From contig JAJSAM010000040.1 of assembly GCA_024274785.1 (NCBI GenBank), positions 1 through 62,455 of the forward strand: DNA of 62,455 nt. Reading direction: 5' to 3'. The notes beneath the pieces are model-generated. The model was given only the letters and a program-made list of their open reading frames with translations, was not told the origin of the DNA and did not search any database. Positions 26,909-36,292 of this stretch are shown in pieces (the stretch's first letter is position 1; every line of letters starts with the position of its first letter). The position numbers were made by a program, and so were the translations under genes. Origin of the DNA: Planctomycetota bacterium. Its GTDB lineage: Bacteria; Planctomycetota; JAJSAM01.

Positions 26909-27000
26909 CCCTGATCGGGGAATTCGCAACTTTCCGGACCCGCAAACGCCGGATTGTGCGTGCGCTCAAACCGTGGATATGCAGGATTCAGGGAACTACC

Positions 27001-27021
27001 GTCCCCGCGGGCATCGGGGAC
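27001..27021 (+). terminator. Hairpin after the HEAT-repeat operon
   Basis: GTCCCCG (27001-27007) pairs perfectly with CGGGGAC (27015-27021) around a seven-base loop. It lies between the HEAT operon and fadL. No T-run follows, so it may be a Rho-independent terminator only in part, or an attenuating hairpin. Confidence 0.4.
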
Positions 27022-27072
27022 AGATCGTACGGCTGATCGCAATCATCGATCACAGCACGGAGGCTCTACGTG

Positions 27073-28398
27073 ATGAGAAGATCCAGGATCTGCGTCGCGG
27101 TGCTCTGCTTCCTCCTCCTTGGCGCCCAGGTCGCGATGGCCGCGGGTTTCGAGGTGGCGGAAGTTTCGGGACGCCAGCTTGGTAACGCCTATGCCGGTAA
27201 GGCCGCCAGCGCGGAGGATGCCAGTACGGTGTTCTTCAACCCGGCCGCCATGACCCGGTTCGAGACCTTCAATGTCGTGGGCTCGTTCGAACTGCTCTCG
27301 ACGAAGGGTGACTGGAAGAACAAGGGGTCGACCGGATCGCCGTTTCTCGGAAACGTGCCCCTGACCGGAAACGACGGGGGCAACGCCGGCGGCACGACCC
27401 TTATTCCCCAGATCTACTTCGTCGCCCCCCTCTCCGAGGACTGGGCGGTGGGTCTCGGTGTCAACGCTCCATTCGGGCTGACGACCGAGTACAACGACAC
27501 CTGGCAGGGCCGCTACCACGCGGTGAAGTCGGAACTCAAGGTCATCGACATCATGGCCACCGTGGCCTACAAACTGAACAACAACGTCTCTCTCGGTGTC
27601 GGCATCGACTACCAGATGGCGCAGGCCGAACTGACGAACATGGTCGACTACGGCACCATCTTCGCGCAGGCGGGCCTGACCCCGCAGAGTCAGGATGGTC
27701 TGGCGTCGCTCGACTCGGATGTGAACGGCGCGTTCGGTTTCAGCGCCAGCATCCTCGCGGAACTCTCCCCCCGGACCCGGTTCGGCCTGAACTTCCGCTC
27801 CGAGGTCAAGCACGAACTCTCCGGAGACGCGACCTTCAAGAAGCCGGCGGCGGTGCTGCAGGTCCTGTCGATGATGCCCAGCCCGAAGCCGTTCCAGAAC
27901 ACGACGGGTTACGCGACGATCACGCTGCCCATGCAGGTCTACTTCTCCGCCTACCACGAGTTCGACGACCAGTGGGCGATCCTCGGTGACGTGACTTACA
28001 CCGGCTGGTCCTCCTTCGAAGAACTGCGCATCACCTTCGACAATCCGGCCCAGCCGGACTCGGTGAAGGATGAGCAGTGGAACAACGTCTGGCGGGTCTC
28101 GCTCGGTACGACATTCCGGCCGACCCCCAAGTGGGCGTTGCGCTTCGGTGTCGCCTGGGACCAGTCCCCGATCGACGACGAGTACCGCACCCCGCGCATC
28201 CCGACGAGCGATCGCATCTGGGTGGCGCTCGGAGTCGGCTACCAGTTCACCGACTACATGGCCATCGATCTCTCCTACATGCACGTCTTCATCGACAAGG
28301 CATCGGTCAACGACGGGGCCACGACCGGCCAGGTCCTGCGGGGAGACTTCGAAGGGTCGGCCGACGTGCTCGGCCTGCAGTTCACCTTCAGCTTCTGA
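27073..28398 (+). CDS. OmpP1/FadL-family outer-membrane transporter
   Basis: 441 residues. GGAGG at 27059-27063 serves either GTG 27070 or ATG 27073; ATG is used. Signal peptide (AVLCFLLLGAQVAMA), then the FadL signature: GFEVAEVSGRQLGNAYAG, AEDASTVFFNPAAMTRF and VGLGVNAPFGLTTEY, followed by alternating amphipathic strands ending LQFTFSF with a C-terminal Phe as needed for barrel assembly. FadL proteins take long-chain fatty acids or other hydrophobic compounds across the outer membrane. It is convergent with an acyl-CoA synthetase across a strong terminator, a functional pairing for fatty-acid uptake and activation. Confidence 0.93.
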   Translation: MRRSRICVAVLCFLLLGAQVAMAAGFEVAEVSGRQLGNAYAGKAASAEDASTVFFNPAAMTRFETFNVVGSFELLSTKGDWKNKGSTGSPFLGNVPLTGNDGGNAGGTTLIPQIYFVAPLSEDWAVGLGVNAPFGLTTEYNDTWQGRYHAVKSELKVIDIMATVAYKLNNNVSLGVGIDYQMAQAELTNMVDYGTIFAQAGLTPQSQDGLASLDSDVNGAFGFSASILAELSPRTRFGLNFRSEVKHELSGDATFKKPAAVLQVLSMMPSPKPFQNTTGYATITLPMQVYFSAYHEFDDQWAILGDVTYTGWSSFEELRITFDNPAQPDSVKDEQWNNVWRVSLGTTFRPTPKWALRFGVAWDQSPIDDEYRTPRIPTSDRIWVALGVGYQFTDYMAIDLSYMHVFIDKASVNDGATTGQVLRGDFEGSADVLGLQFTFSF

Positions 28399-28418
28399 TA
28401 TTCGACCAGCACGACATC

Positions 28419-28453
28419 GAGCCGGCCGGCGGGTTCGCCCCGCCGGCCGGCTC
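28419..28453. terminator. Strong bidirectional terminator between fadL and acyl-CoA synthetase
   Basis: A perfect 15-base inverted repeat (GAGCCGGCCGGCGGG and its complement) around a five-base TTCGC loop. It sits 20 bases after the fadL stop and 55 bases from the convergent synthetase stop, so it can end transcripts from both sides. Confidence 0.8.
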
Positions 28454-28507
28454 TCGTTGGCGCCTCGATGGTCCCGGTGGATGTGGCCGGCGGAGACGCC
28501 GACCGTC

Positions 28508-30361
28508 CTACCCCTTCGGCTCCTTCTCCCCGAGGCTCCCCGAGCCGGTCGGCTTCCGGGAGATCGAGTCGTAGACCCTCTCATAGATCTCGTCGATCAG
28601 GTCGGCGTACTTGTCGTGGATGACGTTTCGCTTGAGCTTCAGCGTCCTCGTCATCGTGCCGTCCTCCACGCTGAACTCGTGGTCGATCAGGCCGACGCGG
28701 CCTACCTTCTCCAGCGCGCGGAAGCCCGACTCCGGGTTGACCAGGTCGCGGACCTCCCGGCGGATCAGCATTTCGACGGTGATCCCCTCGGCCCGGGCGT
28801 CCGCCTCCGCCCGGGTCGGCTCCGGGTAGATGAGCGCGCCGAGTGACTTGCGGTCCTGGCCCACGATCATCACCTGGTTGACGTAGGGACTCTCGAGGAT
28901 GCGGGACTCGACGGGGTAGGGCTCGACGTTCTCACCGCCGGCGAGGACGATGGTCTCCTTCTGGCGGCCGGTGAAGATCAGGTCGCCCTTCTTCGTGATG
29001 CTCACCAGGTCGCCGGTCTTGAACCAGCCCTCCTTGTCGAGGACCGCATTCGTCGCCTCCTCGTTGCCGAGGTAGCCGAGCATCACCTGGGGCCCGCGGA
29101 CCTGGAGCTCTCCCGCGGTTCCCATCGGCACCTCGTTCCCATTGAGGTCGGTGACCTTGAGTTCGGTGTGGTCGATGGCGCGGCCGATCGATCCGAGGAC
29201 GTTGTCTTCGAAACGGCGGACGGTCACGATTGGTGAGGTCTCGGTCAGGCCGTAGCCCACCACGACCGGGACGCCGAGGGCGGTGAGGAACTGGTCGAGG
29301 TGGAGGGCGAGCATGCCGCCGCCGGAAACCGCGCCGCGCAGTCGCCCGCCGAGGGCCGCCTGCACCTTGCCGCCGACCATTTTCCTGCCGAGCATCCCGA
29401 GCGGGGCGCGACCGATCGATCCGAGCAGGGCTCCGACCTTCGACCCCTGGTCCCGGGCCCGCGGGTTCTCCAGCCGGTCCGCGAGCCGCAGCTTGCACCC
29501 GGCCCATTCGACCGCCTGCGCGATCAGGAACTTCGCGAACTTCTGTCCGAAGGGGCTCTTCTTCTCGACCTGGGCGAAGAACCCGTCGTGCAGCCCTTCG
29601 AAGAGGCGCGGGACGGCGACGAGGAAGGTGGGGGACTCCGCGGCGAGGTCGGCTTTCAGCGTCCGCAGGCTCGAGTAGGAGAGCGTCGCGCCATTGGCGA
29701 AGATGGCGTACTCCACCGTTCGCTCGAACATGTGCCACGACGGCAGAACCGAGAGGAACCGGTCGGCGGTGCCGATGCCGATGATCGGGGGCACGACCAG
29801 GATGTTGTGCATGATGTTCGCGTGGCTGAGCATCACGCCCTTCGGGACGCCGGTGGTGCCGGAAGTGTAGACCACCGTGGCCAGTTCCGGGATCTCCGCC
29901 GGCAACTCGCCGTCCGCTCCCATTTCGAGCACTTCGTCGAAGCTCGTGGCGCCGTCATACTCGCCATCGATCACCACCTTGACGCGGATCTCGAGACCGG
30001 TCTCCGGCAATGCGTCGAGCAGCCTTGCATTCTCGGCGATCACCGCGCATGCGCCGGAGTGGCGGAGGATGTACTCCGACTCCGGAGGGGGCGTGTCGCC
30101 GCCGCGCGGCACCGAGACGGCGCCGGCCGCGAGGATCCCCAGGTCCGCGACGATCCACTTGTGGGAGTTGTCGGCCAGCAGGAAGACCTTGTCGCCGGGA
30201 TTGATCCCGAGCTTGACCAGGCCCCGGGCAAACCGGTCGACGCGATCACCGAATTCGCGGTAGGTGATGATCTTGCGTTCCTTGTTCTCGGCATACCGGA
30301 GCGCCGGGAGGTCGTAGAACGGTTTGATCTGTTCTCTCAGATATGCGGGGATCGACTCCAC
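28508..30361 (-). CDS. Long-chain acyl-CoA synthetase (AMP-forming)
   Basis: 617 residues of the AMP-dependent synthetase/ligase family; makes acyl-CoA from fatty acid, ATP and CoA. The P-loop-like motif TVVYTSGTTGVPKGVMLSH (about 165-185), the VVVGYGLTETSPIVT adenylate motif and the GWFKTGDL/IFTGRQKETIVLAGGENV hinge region are all present. Length and the long insert (about 235-330) fit FAA1/FadD15-type enzymes, which act on long chains at the membrane surface. Start ATG at 30361 follows AAGGAG on the minus strand. Convergent with fadL. A single-copy, typical sequence. Confidence 0.93.
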   Translation of the reverse strand: MESIPAYLREQIKPFYDLPALRYAENKERKIITYREFGDRVDRFARGLVKLGINPGDKVFLLADNSHKWIVADLGILAAGAVSVPRGGDTPPPESEYILRHSGACAVIAENARLLDALPETGLEIRVKVVIDGEYDGATSFDEVLEMGADGELPAEIPELATVVYTSGTTGVPKGVMLSHANIMHNILVVPPIIGIGTADRFLSVLPSWHMFERTVEYAIFANGATLSYSSLRTLKADLAAESPTFLVAVPRLFEGLHDGFFAQVEKKSPFGQKFAKFLIAQAVEWAGCKLRLADRLENPRARDQGSKVGALLGSIGRAPLGMLGRKMVGGKVQAALGGRLRGAVSGGGMLALHLDQFLTALGVPVVVGYGLTETSPIVTVRRFEDNVLGSIGRAIDHTELKVTDLNGNEVPMGTAGELQVRGPQVMLGYLGNEEATNAVLDKEGWFKTGDLVSITKKGDLIFTGRQKETIVLAGGENVEPYPVESRILESPYVNQVMIVGQDRKSLGALIYPEPTRAEADARAEGITVEMLIRREVRDLVNPESGFRALEKVGRVGLIDHEFSVEDGTMTRTLKLKRNVIHDKYADLIDEIYERVYDSISRKPTGSGSLGEKEPKG

Positions 30362-30590
30362 GAGAGACTCCTTCTTTCGGCGTGGCCCAGTTTCCTTCGG
30401 TGTGGTCCAGTGGCGAAACCGGGCGCCCGGGCCCGATTCGCAGTTGAGGAATTCGTCGGCTTTTCATTGGACTAGATGCGCCTGATTGACGCCAGCACTG
30501 AATTCAGGCGAGCCATGCTTCAAGGTTGTCGGCGGCGATGCGACAATAGGGGATCAACTCTCAATTCCACCGCGGGGATGAGGAGACGTG

Positions 30591-32711
30591 ATGGCTCTCG
30601 AATTCGACACGACCCCGACGATCGACCTTCGGTCCGGCGACCCGGAGGAGAAGCGCGAGGAACTCCGGCGCTACCTCCACGCGACCTTCGAGATCGAGGA
30701 CCGGCTCTACGAGACGCCCGGCGGCGACGAGACGTTCTACCTCCGCCCCGACCCGCTGCGGCATCCGCTCATTTTCTACCTCGGCCACACCGCCACCTTC
30801 TACGTCAACAAGCTGGTGCTGGCGCGGATCCTCACCGAGCGGATCAATCCCCGTTTCGAGTCGATCTTCGCGATCGGCGTGGACGAGATGAGCTGGGACG
30901 ACCTGAACGAGGCCCATTACGACTGGCCGGCGGTGGAGGAGGTCCGGGCCTACCGCCGGACGGTGCGTGAGAAACTGGACGAAGTCATCTCGTCCTTGCC
31001 GCTCGACCTGCCGATCGACTGGGAGTCGCCCTTCTGGGCGGTGATGATGGGCATCGAGCACCAGCGCATCCACATCGAGACATCCTCGGTGCTGATCCGC
31101 CAGTTGCCGCTCGAGAGCGTCCGGTCGGACGGGCCGTTTGCGCCCTGCACGGAATCCGGCGAGGCGCCGCGAAACGAGCTGATCGAGGTGCCGGCGGGGA
31201 CGGTCGAACTCGGGAAGCCGGCGGATCATCCCTTCTACGGCTGGGATAACGAGTACGGAAAGCACACCGCGGACGTGCCGGGCTTTCGCGCATCGAAGTT
31301 CCTCGTTTCGCACGCCGAGTTCCTGCCGTTCATCGAGGACGGCGGCTACGGCAACGAGAGGTGGTGGGACCAGGAGGGCTGGGCCTGGCGGACCTACCAG
31401 GAGGCGGAGCATCCGCGCTTTCTCAGGCCGGACGGCGATGGCGGCTACCGGCTCCGGCTGATGCAGGAGGAGGTCCCGCTGCCGCTCGACTGGCCGGTGG
31501 AGGTGAATTGCCTCGAGGCCCGGGCGTTCTGTGCCTGGCTCGCCGCGAAGACCGGGAAGAGCCTGCGACTGCCGACGGAGGAGGAGTGGCGCCGCCTGTA
31601 CGACCTGGGGGCCATCCCGGATGTCGATGGATGGGAGGGTGCCCCCGGCAACATCAATCTCGCGCACTGGGCATCGTCCTGTCCCGTGGACCGATACGCC
31701 TTTGGTGAGTTTTACGATGTGATCGGCAACGTCTGGCAGTGGACGGAGACGCCGATCGCGGGGTTTCCAGGTTTCAAGGTGCACCCGCTCTACGACGACT
31801 TCTCGACGCCGACCTTTGACACTCAACACAACCTGATCAAGGGCGGCTCCTTCATCTCCACCGGAAACGAGGCCACCCGCCATGCCCGGTATGCATTCCG
31901 ACGTCACTTCCATCAGCATGCCGGTTTCCGCTACGTGGAGTCCGAGTGCGCCGTGGATGTGAAGTCCGACGTCTACGAGACGGACGAACTCCTGGCGCAG
32001 TACTGCGAGTTCCATTGGGGCGCCGCGTTCTACGGCGTGCCGAACTTCGCGGCGGCCTGTGCGCGGATCTGCATCGAGGTGATGGGCGATCGCCCGCGGG
32101 GTCGAGCCCTCGATCTCGGTTGTGCGGTGGGGCGGTCGACGTTCGAGTTGGCGCGCGAGTTCGAGCACGTCACCGGCCTCGACTTCTCGGCGCGTTTCGT
32201 CCGCATCGGGAACGAGATGCGGGAGAAGGGATACATCCAGTTCGTGCTGCCCGAAGAGGGGGAGCTGGTGTCCTACCACGAGCGCCGGCTCGACGAGTTC
32301 GGTCTCGCGGGCACCCGCAAGAGAGTGGAGTTCTTCCAGTCGGACGCCTGCAACCTGAAGCCGATCTACGAAGACTTCGATCTCGTCTTCGCCGGGAACC
32401 TCATCGACCGGCTGTACTCGCCGCGGAAGTTCCTCGAGATGATCCACGAGCGGATCCGTCCGGGGGGGCTGCTCGTCATCGCTTCTCCCTACACCTGGCT
32501 TGCGGAGTACACGGAGAAGGACGAGTGGCTCGGCGGGTTCAAGCGCGACGGCGAGAATGTAACCACGCTCGACGGCCTGACCCAGGTGCTCGCGCCGCAG
32601 TTCCGGATGATCCGCGAGCCGCGCGACGTTCCCTTCGTGATCCGGGAGACGAAGCGGAAGTTCCAGCATTCGATGTCGGAGCTGACCGTCTGGGAGAGGC
32701 ATCGCCGTTGA
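30591..32711 (+). CDS. ovoA: OvoA: 5-histidylcysteine sulfoxide synthase with C-terminal methyltransferase (ovothiol biosynthesis)
   Basis: 706 residues from ATG 30591 (GAGGAG five bases upstream; GTG 30588 also possible). Three domains: DinB-like (1-180) with the iron ligands H66 and H157-x3-H161 (GIEHQRIHIET); an FGE-sulfatase-like domain (about 195-455, with RLPTEEEWRRLYDLGA, GNVWQWTETPI and NLIKGGSFISTG); and a SAM methyltransferase (about 470-706, ALDLGCAVGRSTFEL). This is the layout of OvoA, which joins cysteine to histidine C5 using non-haem iron and O2 and then N-methylates 4-mercaptohistidine. The partner lyase OvoB is not adjacent. The product is an antioxidant thiol. The EgtB alternative lacks the methyltransferase. 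Confidence 0.93.
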   Translation: MALEFDTTPTIDLRSGDPEEKREELRRYLHATFEIEDRLYETPGGDETFYLRPDPLRHPLIFYLGHTATFYVNKLVLARILTERINPRFESIFAIGVDEMSWDDLNEAHYDWPAVEEVRAYRRTVREKLDEVISSLPLDLPIDWESPFWAVMMGIEHQRIHIETSSVLIRQLPLESVRSDGPFAPCTESGEAPRNELIEVPAGTVELGKPADHPFYGWDNEYGKHTADVPGFRASKFLVSHAEFLPFIEDGGYGNERWWDQEGWAWRTYQEAEHPRFLRPDGDGGYRLRLMQEEVPLPLDWPVEVNCLEARAFCAWLAAKTGKSLRLPTEEEWRRLYDLGAIPDVDGWEGAPGNINLAHWASSCPVDRYAFGEFYDVIGNVWQWTETPIAGFPGFKVHPLYDDFSTPTFDTQHNLIKGGSFISTGNEATRHARYAFRRHFHQHAGFRYVESECAVDVKSDVYETDELLAQYCEFHWGAAFYGVPNFAAACARICIEVMGDRPRGRALDLGCAVGRSTFELAREFEHVTGLDFSARFVRIGNEMREKGYIQFVLPEEGELVSYHERRLDEFGLAGTRKRVEFFQSDACNLKPIYEDFDLVFAGNLIDRLYSPRKFLEMIHERIRPGGLLVIASPYTWLAEYTEKDEWLGGFKRDGENVTTLDGLTQVLAPQFRMIREPRDVPFVIRETKRKFQHSMSELTVWERHRR

Positions 32712-32928
32712 AACTCGAGGCATCGCCTCTCGAGGCCTTCACGACCATGCTGAACCTCGTCACCACGGCCGGCCTCTCGTCATCCGCGGCTGAACTGCCG
32801 TCGATGGCCGATGCGGAGCCCCGGAAGCTCTTTGACGAGCGCTGAACTCGGGTCGGACGCGGGGTTGCCCCGGTGTAGGGGGAATGTAGGGGGGGGAGGT
32901 GGAGCAGAGCCCCACGCCCGGCCCGAGC

Positions 32929-33186
32929 TCAGGTCATCTGGGATTGGAGGAGGAGCTTCACATACGGTGATGCCCCCGTCAGTCCGGCGCCCCTTTCCTC
33001 AAGGCTGTTCAGCAGCATCGCTCCGAAACTGTCTACCGTCATCACCTCATGGAGATCGACGATGAGCGGCCCATCCGCCTGTCGGCAGACGCGGTCGAGT
33101 TCATCGACAGCAGGCCCACGGAGGGTTCCGCTGACCCTCAGGGTCGTGCGGTCGTCTTCGTGGTAGGTATCGATGCGGAATCGCAT
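32929..33186 (-). CDS. Short STAS-domain protein (anti-sigma antagonist-like)
   Basis: 85 residues from the ATG at 33186 (AGGA eight bases upstream). It shows the STAS fold: TLRVSGTLRGPAVDELDRVC, PLIVDLHEVMTVDSFGAMLL, then a final helix LLNSLEERGA and YVKLLLQ. Ser in the TVDSFGA turn is at the phosphorylation position of SpoIIAA-like antagonists. At 85 residues it is slightly short. STAS proteins usually work in partner-switching with a kinase and a sigma regulator. No such kinase is next to it; the divergent neighbour is a sigma54 activator. Confidence 0.78.
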   Translation of the reverse strand: MRFRIDTYHEDDRTTLRVSGTLRGPAVDELDRVCRQADGPLIVDLHEVMTVDSFGAMLLNSLEERGAGLTGASPYVKLLLQSQMT

Positions 33187-33374
33187 TGTGGAATTCCTGC
33201 GCACTTGGAGTGCCAATGGTGCTTGTGGGGCTCAGTTAGCTGTAAGTGACGTATATGAATATGGTTGTGTGTTTTCTCCTTCCCCGGGAATTCCCGCCTC
33301 TGGATCCGTTGGGGGCGGTATCCTGTCCCTTGGGGGGCGGAATGCTGCCCGCAAGGGGCGGGGGATGGAGGGAG

Positions 33375-36227
33375 ATGCCCGTGGCAGACCAGAGTGAACC
33401 GACGCCGATCCAGGCGCTCCTCGAGCAGGCCGGGGAAGCGCGTGCCGCCGACCCGCAATTGGCGATCAGGCTCGCGCGAAAAGCGCGTGGTCTGGCTCGG
33501 GAGCTTCCCGACCGAAGCGGGGCCGGTCTGCAGGCCGCCGCCCTGATCGAACTCGCGCGTAATCATGGACAACTGGGTGAGCCCTCGGTCGCCCGCGATC
33601 GTGCGCTCGAGGCCCTCGCCATGTACGAGGGGATCGACGACGAAGAGGGGATCGCCACCGCGTGCGCCGTCCTTGGCGCCGGGTACGGTTTCTCCGGTGA
33701 CGTGCGGCTGGCTCACGATGTCCTGTCCCGCGCCGACGAGATCCAGACGCGCCGGGGCGATGTCGGCCCGACCACCAGCCTGGTCAAGCGGAACCTCGCC
33801 GCGAGCAAGTTCGCGCTCGGAGAGCTTCGCGAGGCTCTCGTGCTCTGTGACGAGGCGATCGAGGTGCTTCGAGTCCTCGGGGACCGTCGTGGCGAGTATC
33901 GGACCCTCACCATGAAGGCCGAGGCCCTGCTCGCTGCCGGCGAGTTGGAGCCGGCCTCCAGGATCTGCGACGAGATCGTGAAAGAGGGCAAGACGATCGG
34001 GGATCCCGACCTCGAGCCCAGGGCTCGGAGCCTGCTCGCCCGCGCACACAGTATGACCGGAGACTATCGCGGCGCCCTCGAGCACCAACAGTATGCGCTT
34101 TCCCATTTGCGGGATGGTCCTTCCCGCCATGCCTATGCCGGGGTCCTGACCGAGACGGCCACCACCTATCTCAAGCTCCGGGCCTATCCCGGCGCCCGGA
34201 AACTCGTGGAGAAAGCGCTCGCCCTGTGGCGCGAAATGGGATCCCCCACCGACGAGGCCAACGCTCTGTCCATCCTCTCCGAAGTTTCCGAGGCGGAGGG
34301 CGACCAGGACCAGGCTCTCGACTGCGCGGAGCGGGCCGTCGCGCTGCTGCGGAAGACGGTCCACATCATCGCCCTCGGTTCAGCGCTGATCCGGCTGGGC
34401 GAGGTCCATGCCCGGGCGGGTCGGGTGGAGAAGGCGCTCGAGTTCGGCGAGGAGGCACTGTCGCGGTCCATCGAGACCGGCCAGGTGTCGCAGCAGGCGT
34501 CCGCCCACGCCGTGATCGGCCAGGCCTGTCATCGTGGCGGTCAGTATCAGCAGGCGGTTGCCGCGTTCGACCGGGCCGGGGCGATCAGCAAGGATCTCGG
34601 CGACTCCCACCTCATCGTGCGGGTGGCGAAGCTCGCAACGCGCGCCCACGCCGACGCCGGTGAATTCCGGTTGGCGTACGAGAGGCTGAAAGAGCACCAC
34701 GAGTTGGAGTGGAGAGTGTTCCAGGAGCGAACCGATGCCCGCCTGGAGAGGCTTCGCGTCATCCACCAGCTCGACGAAGCCCGGCATGAGGCCCGGGAGG
34801 CGGACAGTCTCGCCCTGAGAAGAAACGCCGCGCAGTTGCGGGCGATCGTCGAAAACACTCCCCATGTGGCGATTACCGCCTACAGCCCGAAAGGTGAGCT
34901 TCGCATCTGGAACCCGGCGGCCGAGCGGATCTTCGGGTATGCCCGGGAAGAGGTGATCGGTCGCCACGCCGGCGAAATCGTCCCGTTCCGGAACGAGCAC
35001 CTGCCCTTTCCGGAGATTCTCAGGTATGCGGCGGAAACCGGCTCGACTTTCGGCCCGTCCGAACTGCCGTTTCGGCGCGCCAACGGCACTCCCGGGACCT
35101 GCCTCTCCACCGTCTTCCGGGTCGTCGGAGCCGAGGACGAGATGTTGCTCGTCCGCATGGACGTCGACCTGACGGAGCGGAAGGAGACCGAGATCGCGCT
35201 GCGCCATGCGCTGACCGAGGTCGAGAGCCTGAAGGACCGGCTCTCCGCGGAGAACATCTATCTCCAGGAGGAGATCGAGGGCAGCTACGGCTACTTCAGC
35301 GAGATCGTCGGACAGAGCGTCTCCCTGAAGCGCGCTCTGCACCAGGTGGAGCAGGTCGCCCCGACCGGCATGACCGCCCTGATCCTCGGCGAGACCGGCA
35401 CCGGCAAGGAACTGATCGCCCGGGCGATCCACCGCGCGAGCCTTCGCAGGGACCGCCCTCTCGTGCTCGTGAACTGTGCGGCACTGCCGGCGGGGCTCAT
35501 CGAGAGCGAGCTCTTCGGGTACGAGAAGGGGGCGTTCACCGGGGCGCTCGACCAGAAGATCGGCCGGTTCGAACTCGCGGACGGAGGGACCCTCTTCCTC
35601 GACGAGATCGGCGAGCTGCCCCTGGAACTCCAGGCGAAGCTCCTGCGGGTGCTGCAATCGGGGGAATTCGAGCGGCTCGGCTCGACCCGGACCATGAAGG
35701 TGGATGTCCGCGTCATCGCCGCCACGAACCGGATTCTCGAGCAGGCCGTGGAGCGGGGCGAGTTCCGCCAGGACCTCTACTACCGGCTCTCGGTCCTCCC
35801 CATCTTCGTGCCGCCGCTTCGCGAGCGGAAAGACGACCTTCAACTCCTCGTCTGGCACCTGATCCGCAAGCACGGCCAGGTTCTCGGCAAGACCATCGAC
35901 AGTATCAGCGCCAGGACCATGGATCGGATTTCCGAGTACGACTGGCCGGGCAACGTGCGGGAGTTGGAGAACGTCATCCAGCGGGCGGTTCTCCTTTCCC
36001 CGGGCGCTACCTTGCGCATCGACGAGCCGCTGGCCGACCCGTTCTCACGCTCGGCCGCCGCCCCCGCTTCGCTCAAGCTCGAGGACGCTGAGAGGGGGCA
36101 CATCCTCAAGGTGCTGGATCGGTGTGGATGGAAGATCAAGGGCGCGGGCAACGCCGCCGAGTCCCTGGGGTTGCCGCCGAGCACGCTGCGTCTGCGCATG
36201 AAGAAACTCGGCATCGTCCGGCCGTGA
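33375..36227 (+). CDS. Sigma54-dependent transcription activator with TPR and PAS sensor domains
   Basis: 950 residues from ATG 33375; GTG 33381, better spaced from GGAGGGAG, is an alternative. Order: TPR array (about 1-450), coiled segment, PAS domain (about 485-600; [37 protein letters not shown]), AAA+ domain (Walker [15 protein letters not shown] near 670; sigma54-contact motif GAFTGA near 719; Walker [25 protein letters not shown]), and a Fis-type HTH (about 910-945; [21 protein letters not shown]). It remodels sigma54 polymerase at distant enhancers. No histidine kinase or response-regulator receiver is present, so the TPR/PAS part is probably the direct sensor. Confidence 0.92.
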   Translation: MPVADQSEPTPIQALLEQAGEARAADPQLAIRLARKARGLARELPDRSGAGLQAAALIELARNHGQLGEPSVARDRALEALAMYEGIDDEEGIATACAVLGAGYGFSGDVRLAHDVLSRADEIQTRRGDVGPTTSLVKRNLAASKFALGELREALVLCDEAIEVLRVLGDRRGEYRTLTMKAEALLAAGELEPASRICDEIVKEGKTIGDPDLEPRARSLLARAHSMTGDYRGALEHQQYALSHLRDGPSRHAYAGVLTETATTYLKLRAYPGARKLVEKALALWREMGSPTDEANALSILSEVSEAEGDQDQALDCAERAVALLRKTVHIIALGSALIRLGEVHARAGRVEKALEFGEEALSRSIETGQVSQQASAHAVIGQACHRGGQYQQAVAAFDRAGAISKDLGDSHLIVRVAKLATRAHADAGEFRLAYERLKEHHELEWRVFQERTDARLERLRVIHQLDEARHEAREADSLALRRNAAQLRAIVENTPHVAITAYSPKGELRIWNPAAERIFGYAREEVIGRHAGEIVPFRNEHLPFPEILRYAAETGSTFGPSELPFRRANGTPGTCLSTVFRVVGAEDEMLLVRMDVDLTERKETEIALRHALTEVESLKDRLSAENIYLQEEIEGSYGYFSEIVGQSVSLKRALHQVEQVAPTGMTALILGETGTGKELIARAIHRASLRRDRPLVLVNCAALPAGLIESELFGYEKGAFTGALDQKIGRFELADGGTLFLDEIGELPLELQAKLLRVLQSGEFERLGSTRTMKVDVRVIAATNRILEQAVERGEFRQDLYYRLSVLPIFVPPLRERKDDLQLLVWHLIRKHGQVLGKTIDSISARTMDRISEYDWPGNVRELENVIQRAVLLSPGATLRIDEPLADPFSRSAAAPASLKLEDAERGHILKVLDRCGWKIKGAGNAAESLGLPPSTLRLRMKKLGIVRP

Positions 36228-36292
36228 AACGAACGAGCCGCGCCCCGTGGCAGGGACGCGGCCCGGCTCGCACCTTCAACTGCCCGGATTGA

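Noticed and set aside
30591..32711. OvoA's FGE-like domain as the activating enzyme for the nearby sulfatase
   Set aside because: The DinB and methyltransferase domains and iron ligands identify OvoA; this domain subtype does not make formylglycine.
32708..32845. 45-codon frame from TTG overlapping the ovoA stop
   Set aside because: Overlap is suggestive of coupling, but TTG start, no family resemblance and small size make it too weak to list as a gene.
33201..33216. Sigma54-like -24/-12 sequence TTGGCAC-N5-GTGC on the minus strand before the STAS gene
   Set aside because: The GG-N10-GC spacing fits, but the start of transcription would fall downstream of the ribosome site and only a few bases before the ATG.
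36228..36275. Terminator between the sigma54 activator and the sulfatase
   Set aside because: CGAGCC/GGCTCG outer arms are there, but the inside of the stem has several mismatches and a bulge; not strong enough to list.
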